In this document: positions 34,354 to 43,238 of the stretch, one piece after another
How the letters are laid out: every line of letters begins with the position of its first letter
How positions within the stretch are numbered: the stretch's first letter is position 1
DNA from: Terana coerulea
Lineage: Eukaryota; Basidiomycota; Agaricomycetes; Polyporales; Phanerochaetaceae
DNA: 51,808 nt
NCBI GenBank assembly: GCA_024811115.1
Contig: JAKOGH010000805.1
Span: 1 to 51,808, forward strand
Direction: 5' to 3'
Made by a program: the position numbers and the translations under genes
Notes under the pieces: model-generated
What the model was told of the DNA's origin: nothing
The model's input: only the letters and a program-made list of their open reading frames with translations
The model's database searches: none

Positions 34354-35560
34354 TTATGTAGGATAGGATGAGACTGTATTCTTCTCTCCGCTCAAGCAAA
34401 TCACGCCGCGGTGAGTCTTAGGCTAGACATACGCATAAGTACAGTGGGTGTCGTGCAAAGCGGCAGGCGCACATACCTTGCGATAGAACCTGATGTAGTC
34501 ATCAAACTCGGATTGTTCCTCCTCCAGATACGTCCAGTCTAGCTCAACCTATCGACGTGATGTTAGTCACACGGTGAGAGCATGAAAGCGAATCACGCAC
34601 GGCTTTGACAGCCCTGTCGACTGTCTCGCAGACGGCGACATGCAACGTCAGTAGGTCCGCGCAGACGTCGTCGGCACACGCAGCGCAGTGCGCCCTCACC
34701 TGCGCCTCCGTCGTCACGCTCTCGAAGACGTCCGGCCCGGCGATCGTTTGTCCAGTCGGACGTGCCCTCAGCCTGTTGCACAGCGCTCTTGCGTACCCCT
34801 CGAACCACCGCGGCGCCTTCAAGTTCAGGTCGCTCCCGTGTAGCTTGATGGCCACCGAGCCCGGTTCACGTTGTGAGTAGTTCGCCACGCAGCGAGCCAG
34901 TGCAGAAAGCGCGCCGCATGAGCGAGAGAGAATCACGATTGCGTGCGCACAATTTTCCTTGCGCTCAGGGTGGATGCCGAGGATACGGCTGGCGGCCGAC
35001 GAGGGCGCCGTCCGATGGGCAAGGATACCAGAGATCTCAGCAACCTCCATCTTCGGACCGCCGATCTTAGTGTAATTCGGGGTGTGGTTGATTATGTGGT
35101 TGGATGGAGATGCGTCAGCAAGAGTGCTGCAAAAAACGAGGCGAGCGATATCCTGCAATCCGGCGGGGACGGCGATGACAGATATAGGATAGGGGCACGG
35201 GAATGCGAGCTTGACAACCTGTAGCGCAACGCAGGAGAGCACATGAGGCATGCTAAGATCTGAGAGAGTGCGGCAGAGCTGTATGGCATGTGGAAGGTCG
35301 TCTAGGACGGTATTTGGCACATGCGGGTGAACAGAGGCAAGGATGCCGCCTAAGATGGTTGAATGGACAGGTGGCGCTTGGAGGACTTGAAATCTGGACT
35401 TGGTGGAGGAGAGCCTGGTCGGGCTGCGAATCAAACGCCACAACGCTCGCCCGAGCTGTCCGCACCGTGCCACCACTTGGTCCCCCTTTGAACGATGGTG
35501 AGCATAAGCGCGAGCGGAATATAAGGCACGGACGCCATACCTTGGTGTATGCGCAAACAT
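34354..35560 (-). CDS. BTB-related protein 3, lacking the BTB domain itself
   Basis: The exons are 34601 to about 35560, 34477-34548 and 34354-34422 (minus), joined in phase. The body resembles the C-terminal two thirds of BTB gene 1: VHSTILGGILASVHPHV, DLSMPHVLSCVALQVVKLA, RWFEGYARALCNRLRARP, CAACADDVCADLLTLHVAVC, then after an intron VELDWTYLEEEQSEFDDYI and a tail ending NTVSSYPT. No BTB start motif is visible upstream. The open frame runs into the promoter of unit C without a break, so the 5' end is uncertain; the in-frame ATG at 35560 (MFAHTPRYGV) is only a candidate. I infer a 5' truncation where unit C was joined. Confidence 0.5.
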
Positions 35561-35674
35561 TCGCAGCCCGGCGTTGATGAGAGGAGGTTGGAGGATGCAG
35601 CCGGCGTATGCCGAGGTCCGCCGATTGAAGCGCCGAGGTCGAACGGCTTTGATCGAGCCTAGGGCGACGATCTT

Positions 35675-35740
35675 GTTTATTGCGAATAAATATACCGCGG
35701 CTGACAGTCTCGTGACTGCCCGCCACACACTGTATAAAGC
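35675..35740 (+). promoter_or_regulatory. Unit C promoter: palindrome and TATA box
   Basis: GTTTATTGCGAATAAAT at 35675-35691 is followed 42 bp later by TGTATAAAGC (35731-35740). The left flank (CGATCAAAGCC in reverse) matches unit D. Confidence 0.65.
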
Positions 35741-35814
35741 AGAGCCCTGTTCTGCTGTTGAAGAGCCAGAGTGCACCTCTCACCGCCGCGATACCCCCCC
35801 TTCCTCCCTTCTCT

Positions 35815-36190
35815 CTCGGGGTTCGCCCTGCGTCGGGGTTCGCCTTGACGTCCATCATTCGCCAGGCGTTTCCTCTCAGGGTTCGCCCTTCTTAAACGGT
35901 GGTGCCGGCGGCTTGGGGTTCGCCCTGCGTCGGGGTTCGCCTCGACGTCCATCGCTCGCCAGTCTCTTTCTTCCGGGGTTCTCCCTTCATCGACGATGGT
36001 GTCGGCGGTTTAGGGGTTCGCCCTGCGTCGGGGTTCGCCCTGGCGTCCGCTGTATCCCACTTCCTCTCTCTCAGGATTCGCCCTTCGTTCAGGCTGGCGG
36101 TGGTGGTCTGGGGTTCGCCCTGTGTCAAGGTTCGCCTTGTCGTCCATCACTTTCCAGTCTTTTTTCTCTCAGGGTTCGTCCTCGGCGTCC
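35815..36190 (+). repeat. Tandem array of unit C, about 97 bp x 4
   Basis: GTTCGCCCTGCGTCGGGGTT recurs at 35821, 35918 and 36016, and in altered form at 36112. The spacing is 96-98 bp. Each repeat itself contains two or three GGGTTCGCC motifs. Confidence 0.85.
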
Positions 36191-36307
36191 TGCTTTCTTG
36201 TCAAGATTCCAGTGTGTGTCACTGCAGGGGACGCCCCGTGTGTGGTCGTAGCCCGGTCTCTGTAGATACTCCGCCTGTTGTCCTCGCTCCAATGTATTCT
36301 CGGCGGA

Positions 36308-36405
36308 GGGCAGCCACTTGTTGCTGCCCTGGCACGACCTCTTCGCGGTCGCCGGGACGAGTACTCCTCGGGTCTGACCCCCGAGGACGAAACTAACTCG
36401 TGCCA
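36308..36405 (+). ncRNA. Structured RNA block, copy C
   Basis: The first hairpin is GGGCAGC/GCTGCCC. The closing helix is TGGCACG/CGTGCCA, the small hairpin ACC/GGT and the long hairpin CCTCGGG/CCCGAGG. The joining motifs read GGGACGAGTA and GAAACTAAC. The lead-in ATGTATTCTCGGCGGAGG starts at 36292. It lies about 570 nt past the TATA box. Confidence 0.6.
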
Positions 36406-36551
36406 AAGCTCCAGTGTACTTCCATAGCTTGCAATGCAAAAATAGATTTTTCTCATATTCGCCAGCTCCTTTCCACAATTCTCGTGAGCCGTGTCCTTCT
36501 CAAATGACCGTTGGTTGTATTTACCTTAGTTCTCTCTCGCGTTCCGACATT

Positions 36552-36767
36552 ATGATTCCTGGCCAGGGGCCAAACACAGTCATTGTAAGTCGAGGCAATG
36601 CTAAGGCCAGCCAGTTCAACTGACTCATCCTGCAGCCCATCGCACGAGAGCTTCGCGAAGAGGCAAGTATTGGCGTCGGCCAGTCTGCGTCTTTATCATT
36701 GCGCTCTCGGTTCCCTGATCAGTGGAGAGTTGCTGTCAGAAAGAAAAAGTCAGTCCCCTCAGCGTGA
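36552..36767 (+). CDS. Small spliced ORF of unit C (about 54 codons), unknown function
   Basis: Exon 36552-36584 (MIPGQGPNTVI) joins in phase across GTAAGT..CTGCAG to 36636-36767 (PIARELREEASIGVGQSAS, then RFPDQWRVAVRKK, stop 36765-36767). Unit D keeps the same pieces with changes mostly at the amino-acid-neutral or conservative level but with a broken donor. Unit A keeps the nucleotides but not the frame. Cross-copy similarity suggests that a coding exon once existed. Whether C still makes the peptide, or whether more exons follow, is open. Confidence 0.35.
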
Positions 36768-38110
36768 AAATAGCAACAAGCGGCAGGCGTACGTTATATC
36801 CGCAGACCGATTAGCAGCTAAGTACACCTCTCTTGGATGGTTGTATTGTGAGCTGACCAAGTACCTGCCGGCGTGGGAGGCTGCTCTTCTTCGACTGAGC
36901 GACAGGAGTCAGGAATCGTGCAATATGCGCATCTTACGTCCGTGGGATAGCATACGTTGAGGCACGCCACGGTATAACCTGAAAAGAATTTCAATTCTGC
37001 TGAGAAATAGTAACTGGCTGTGTGAAGACGCACCTTCGAGTACGCACACGTGCATATACTTCAATCATCTGCACATATATCCGATGGAGCAATATTCGGA
37101 ACAATTCGCGGATGCGAGGTACGCTCGCCCGCCGCGGCAGTCACGGTCCCTGCTCAGAAGGAGAAAAATCAGCCTCCGACTGTTGCGACACACCACTGAA
37201 AACATGCTTTACACTCACGACATGCCTTTTGCTCACGAGTGCTCTTTTATTGTGATGACGATGAAAGAGAGAAGTACTGGGACCTCGTCAGACGCGAGGC
37301 GGGAGAGATAATTACGGTCGAGAGCAAGTCGCGAAGATGGGCGCCAATGCCATCCGGCCCTTGTTCCCTTCCTCCATGTCCAGTTCCTGAATCGCTGCCA
37401 GTGGCTCCGGACTGTCTCTCAAGCACGCTACCACTTGCGTCGTGGACTATACGACATTCCTCGGGCACCACTCAAGTCGTGATTAATAGCAACGTCGACT
37501 GGCAGTCTACCTCTGGCGACCTCGCGCGGACGGCTATGCCTAGGCTCTGAGATGACCGCAGCAAGAAAGGGCTGATGTGCGCGATTTGAGATGGAGACAT
37601 GGCCGTATGGGAGTTTTTAGTGTCTGTATGTGGTTTAGGCTGAAGACGGTCGCAAGAATTTGGGCCTCAGGTGCGCCAGCTGCACTCATGCATGCTTATA
37701 CGTCGATGCTCATGACGCCATTGCTGTGGAATAGCAATGTGTACAGTTCAAAACTTGGCCGAGGCAGCGGTGAGTTGGGTTCAGTCTCCGTTGCTCCCCG
37801 ACGACGTTACCTATCGCGGACGGTCCTGACTCTGTACACGGCGACCACAACATAGCCCTCCGCAACCCAACGGTACTAATTGTACGGCAAATCACGGTGA
37901 GTAATACTTTCTGTCTAAAGCTTCGAGCGTGGTGTGGATTATGGAGACGTGCCACCGTCACAGCATCATGCGTTTGCCAAGGATAATGGGAGGAATCATC
38001 GATCGGGGATAGCTGGCGCGCCGGGTTAGCTCTCAGCTTCGTGTCTGCTCTAACGACTCGGATTCCCAGCCGGTCGCTAACTTTGTGCCGTCTGTAGGTC
38101 TACGTCGCAA
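36768..38110 (+). repeat. Unit C body, exon-like islands
   Basis: Homologous to units A and D. Islands include LAAKYTSLGWLYCELTKYLP (36817-36870) and, near 37795-37890, LPIADGPDSVHGDHN followed by IALRNPTVLIVRQIT and GTGAGT. The last shared block is GATTCCCAGCCGGTCGCTAA with a CTGTAG acceptor at about 38096. No complete gene can be assembled. Confidence 0.45.
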
Positions 38111-38526
38111 GTCCATCCCCTGGCAACGTTGATCACACGTTGAACACCGTCAGCCCAATACCGCACATCGAGCACAAATCCTGAGCACAGATCGACATGC
38201 TAAGTCTGGAGACCTGAGGTCCCGCCCCTCGCCGACGCCGAGCTTCTCGTCCTCGTCGCCGTGCAGCGCGCGCCGCCGCTGCGCCGCGAACTGCCAGTGA
38301 TCGGAACTGTAAACCCCAGGTTCTCCGCCCAGCGAACAGTTCGACGCTCAAGCGCTTTCGGACACGAACATACCCGCAATCCCCACCTTTCAACTCTGCC
38401 TCTCCTAAGGTCGCTTTTTGTCAACGTACCCCCTCCCCCTCACGTTATCGACTGACCTGATTTCCCTCCCCGTACTCTTCATACTTATTCCAGCTTTTGT
38501 GCAGCAAAACTCTGCATCTTGGCGTC

Positions 38527-39655
38527 ATGCCTGAACGCATGAAGTATCCGCGCTGCGCATTGTCGTCCTCTGCCGCGTCTCGAGAGCTCGCACTCCCCTC
38601 AGATCCTGTGCATGACCATCCCTCAGCCGAACGACCACGCGTTGCCAACCGCCCCAAGACCCTTTTCCGTGACGCCCCGACTTTGCCTATGAGCATGCCT
38701 GCACCGGAGTCGTTTGGTTCCAACAGAGACGAAACTACCTTTCGGGGTTTCGACCATGCGGATTTCTGTGTTCATGGCCAACTCGCCTCCCTATCCTCCC
38801 ACGTTTCGAATCGCCTCCTTTAAGACCAAACTCGATCGCCCACGCCCTTGAGATCCTCCACCATTCCACCTATCGCTTCGGGCTTGCTGGCGTCCTCGCT
38901 TTGTCGTTGACATCTGCATGCACTCCGATGTGCTAGCGCTGTCCCCTACCCTGTTATACATACGCCACGAAGGTTCTGCAGAAATAGGCTGCTCTGGAGA
39001 GGTCCGTCATATTCTCTGCGACAAGAAAACAGCTCCTTGTGTTTGCGACACAGCATCCGAGTCCGACCTCCGCCTTTACTATTGGCTGCGCTGCCGGCTG
39101 GAAAGAGCTCACTCAAGCCGCTCCCAAGTCCACTCCGAGCGGTCCCTTCACGGATGAGGCGCTGTTCCACCACACCCTCAAGGACCGTCTCGCCTACGCT
39201 GGACCACCTCTCAACGCGGCAGACCACTGGAGGTTCTGTAGGTACAGAGAGTCTTGCACATCTGTGGCATCTTTTCGGGGTCATCGCAGACTCGACTGTC
39301 TTCCTCCTCTTCTTCGGTGCTGCGCGCCAGTGGTCGTTCTTTCGGTGTGCATAGAGTTACTTCAGGAAGTCCGTAGCGGTCGCGGGTATCTCTGCCCGTG
39401 AAACTCAGCCACGCGTTGACTGTGGCGATCGACAAGGCGATTGAGCAAGTGCGTTCGTTCTTCTCAGCTGGCTGCACATGCACTGATTGTGCCGGTACAG
39501 GTTCTTGTTCGGTGGGAGTGGGTTGTTCCATGCGCGCACAGCATTCAATGCTTTGTCGAGTAACTAGCACGTTGTTCTCGCGCTTTTGGAACAGCGTTCG
39601 CTGACATCTCCTTTCAGTCTGTACTCCTGGACAAGCTCTGCGTATCATGACAGCC
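38527..39655 (+). pseudogene. BTB-related pseudogene 4
   Basis: Fragments in three frames follow the order of BTB gene 1: MPERMKYPRCALSSSA..HPSAERPRVANRPKT, FRGFDHADFCVHGQLASLSS, then GCAAGWKELTQAAPKSTP, LFHHTLKDRLAYAGPPLNAA and FCRYRESC (compare FSRYRESC in gene 1), RQWSFFRCA before a stop at 39352-39354, LSHALTVAIDKAIEQ and a last exon SVLLDKLCVS. Stops and frame changes separate the pieces, and the middle of the protein is deleted. Confidence 0.6.
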
Positions 39656-42600
39656 CAATATATACAATCCAACACAGCCTAATGGATGTCAGCCACGGGC
39701 TATCGGTCGCCTCTGACGCCTATCGTGAGTATTCGAATTGCATCTACTTCGAAGCCGTTCACCCACCACTCACTTAAAACAGGGCACCGGCCAGGCCACC
39801 AAACACAGCGCGCCGAAGATACGCTCAAGTACGGCTTGGAGTCTCTGCTGGAGGCGAGGCTCAGGGACTACTCCTTTCGTCTCTTGGACACCACTTCCCC
39901 TCTCCACTACGTAATTTCTGGTCTTGTACACCCATAGGTATTGCACACACTTTTCCGACCATTGTTCGAGCGCGATCTACATGCCAGCGATTAGGATACA
40001 CACTATGTTTGCGGTTATGTGGCCAGTCTACGATTTACGCAGGCCCCCGAGGTTTTTAAGCCGCTGCATGATACTTCACGCTTTATGCCGCCGAACGGTC
40101 CCTGTTCGAGACGCGGTCAGAGGCCAACAAGGTAACCGTCTCGCGCGCCGAGCTAAGGATATCGACTTTGGTGTTGTAGCTTTCGGAACTCGCGGCTCGA
40201 ATGTTCCACTACCACCCTCTAGCCGACCCTGGGCCCATACGAGAAGTCGGCGTAAGTGGCGAAAAGAAGATGCATGCAGGTATGTAGCACGGTTATTCTG
40301 AATCCACCGCATTCCTAGCAAGCAGGACTTGCGTCATGTTGAGGCTTGCGGGTGACTTAGCGAAGCATTCAGTCACACGGCTGGACTTCTCCGAGATCTC
40401 GAGGCCTGTCACGGTCGACAAGTCTGCATCATCCTACTTCATCCCGTCTTTGCGGTACCCATGCGATCTAAGAACCATGTACCGTGCGTAGCTCGCCGTA
40501 CGAGACGGCTCCTCGTAAACAAAGCATACACAAAATGAGCACAGTAGCTCGTCTTGAAAGGGTACATTCTGAACGGTGGTCCGGTGGTCCGGCGATGGGT
40601 GTTCTGCACATTGTGGTGAGCTGGAGAGATAGTGGCGAGTATAGATGGCGGACAACCGGCAGTGGATGCACCGTCGCCTCCCACAGTCGTCCCCCCACCG
40701 AAAGATATTTGGCCCACCGAACGTACAAACAGCCTGGCGGGAAGGATTAAGACCAGCACGATTGAGAAATTACAATATCAAACTCACCTCAGGGGAGGCT
40801 GTTGGAGGAGCTGTTTGCGGATATCAAAGGTATTCCATACCCTCGTAGTGCCCGCAGAATGCGGCCAGTCAGACAACGCTGCTGGTCGCCAGCACATGTA
40901 TGGTGACGGGAGAGGGCCCGTAAATATTGATTACAAGCATTGGTAGTACAAAACGTCTGATATGAAGACGTGCCTACGATGTAGTGCTTCTGCCTCGGCG
41001 TGCGCCATTCATCTTTGGCGGCGACGCGCAGCTACAGATTCTTCGGGCTAGCGACATAGAGGTTCACGGCCGGACGTAGTGTTCGCGGTGTGGATCTGAA
41101 TAATTATTAGCCGATAAACACACCGTGAGGCAGGTATATACTTGCAACGCAGATCAGACGGCTCGAGGTTCTCCATGGGCAGGTCTTACATAGCTTGAAC
41201 GAACCTCCACCGCCTCAAGGACGGCTATTCGCTCGCTGAACTCTTGTATGCCGGACGGGGAATAACACCTCGGTCAAGGCGATGCCAGGGTAATTTTGAG
41301 CCTGTCGATGGCGAGTGACAGCAACACTAAAAAGATGTAAGACTTCACCGACTGCACGTTGAAGTTACGTGTGCATGCCTCAGAACGATAACGCGAGTGC
41401 CGTCGCGAAATGCCGTCGCCGTCTGCGCTCGACGAGTCGCCAGGCTGGCGTGCGTCGATCCCATCATGACGGCCAAGTCTAGAGACTGCGACACCGTACG
41501 GGGCCACCACGTTTGCAGGATGCAGCCGCAAGCCTCGCTCTGGCGCCGACCTTCTCCCTCGTACTGGATCTCGATGTTCTCTTCATGGCCGGCGGGCCCC
41601 TACCGAAAGGTACGTCGCCTCCCAAAGACTGCATTATTCTCGTTGCTGACGCAGCGATACACACCGCACAGACACGGCGCATCGGTATCCGGCGTCCAAC
41701 GTGCAATGAGCGACAGCCGAAAAGCGGCGTGAACGGGCTGGCGTCCCAGGGAGATGTACGGCGGCGAGCGAGATGTCGACGGTGCATTCAGAAGCATTAT
41801 CTTGAGGTGCGCCAGGATGCGCGGTGCCACGACGGCCTTCACCGATTGGGTTGCGTAGATCGCAACCTCGTCGTGGATCGACAGCCGGCGGCCGGGACGC
41901 ACTAGAACGCAAGCACGTCGCCCAGCAGCCACAAGACGGCTGTTTGGTACCACTCTTGCCTTCGCGGCGGCCAACACAGGACGTGCATGGCGTGTGCAGG
42001 ACGGTTTCGTCGAGGTGCGCTACATGCACAGCGTGCCGCAGTGAGCGAAGGAGGCGTGCTGCACGCATGCACCGCGCATACATGTGCTTTCCGATGTCTC
42101 CGCAGTGCCAGCGGATCTGGACCTGATGACACCGTTAACTACCCAAGGAGCCTTAGCAAGAGTACGCGTAGTTTGTAGAGACCTAGAGATCTGTGCGTAC
42201 ACTGTTCCGGAGCATAGGCTGCAGGAGGCATGTCCACAAATGATGTTGCCAAGGTGTGGCGTGGGGGAGCGACGACACGGCATCCAAGAGATAACCTTCG
42301 ATACTGAAAACTTCTGTAGCTAGTGCACAATGTCGTGACAGTCTGCATGCAATAGCGGCAGTCATAAGGTGAGTATTGGTCGACTATATATGATTCAGCC
42401 CACGCACCTAACATGCAGGCCCCAAATATCGCCTGTGGCAGGCTCCCACGTAACCTCTGCCATCTCAACATACGCTTCAGCACATTTCCATGGTCATGCG
42501 CCTGCATCTACCCGCGACAGCACAAGATCCTTCGGCTTGACGTGCAACGAGCACCAATATCGCCGCGTACGTGAGATAGACCGCCTCAGGACGGCTCCAG

Positions 42601-42774
42601 CGTCGGCCGAGAAGTTGCGAGACCAGTACTGACTCAGTGACGGGCGTGCCTAAGGAGAGCGTCGTTGAACTGGAGGCATCGAGAGGGAAAGCCAAGGGGT
42701 GTCTTGCCGTGATGTAGGAAGCCAGGACTAGTTCAGCACTTGGGACGAGGAGAGGAGACAAGCTCAGAAAGTAC
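39656..42774. other. No gene recognised
   Basis: Several open stretches occur, such as 41513-41905 (plus) and 42139-42507 (minus), in GC-rich sequence. None shows a family motif, and opposing frames are equally open. Confidence 0.3.
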
Positions 42775-43086
42775 GTGATTTGGACGACTGGAGTACTGCC
42801 CGAGGAATGTCGTACAGTCCCAGACGCAAGTGCTGGCTCATTTGAGAAATGGTCCGGGTCATCGCCAGCGATTCAGGAACTCGACATGGAGGAAGGGGAC
42901 AAGAGCCAGATATTATTAGCGCCAATCGTCACGACTTGCTCTCGGCCGTAATTATTTCTCTCGCTTTGCGTCCGACAAGGTCCTGTTGAGGTCCCAGTGC
43001 CCTTCTCTTCCATTGACATCATAATGCAAGAACACGAAGGATTAAAGTCCATACCATCACGTAACGCATCTTTTTCGGTGGTATGA
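42775..43086 (-). repeat. Fragment of a unit of the A/C/D family, interrupted by the transposon
   Basis: It matches the reverse complement of 11300-11590 (for example GGAATGTCGTACAGTCCCAG and AGGAACTCGACATGG). Homology stops at GGTGGTAT, immediately before the transposon end at about 43088. Matching sequence is not seen directly beyond 49019. Confidence 0.65.
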
Positions 43087-43087
43087 C

Positions 43088-43162
43088 TGTCGCAAAAATC
43101 GAAAAACCTGACCAGGTATCCCAGGCTCTGAGCGCCTGATGAGGCCTGATGAGGCGCACGTG
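43088..43162. repeat. Left terminal and subterminal repeats of the transposon
   Basis: TGTCGCAAAA is followed by CTGA-rich GC repeats (GCCTGATGAGGCCTGATGAG) like those at the right end. Confidence 0.6.
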
Positions 43163-43238
43163 AGCGTCTGAGCAGGGTTGCGCAGAGGTGGGCAGTTCGG
43201 GTCAGGCCTGGCCAGTCGCAGTGAGACGGAATAGTGGA

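Noticed and set aside
36308..36405. Resemblance of GGGACGAGTA ... CGAAAC to a hammerhead ribozyme core
   Set aside because: The invariant CUGA part is GGGA in most copies, the closing helix does not place a NUH cleavage site, and the joining strands are too long. Only a loose analogy remains, so self-cleavage is untested.
36125..36478. Minus-strand frame over the RNA block, similar in units C and D (SFVLGGQTRGVLVPATAK)
   Set aside because: The same frame has stops in copies A and B, and C and D are nearly identical in DNA, so this similarity carries no protein-level evidence.
41513..41905. GC-rich open frame (DAAASLALAPTFSLVLDLDV)
   Set aside because: Opposite-strand frames are equally open, and no motif, splice pattern or second copy supports it.
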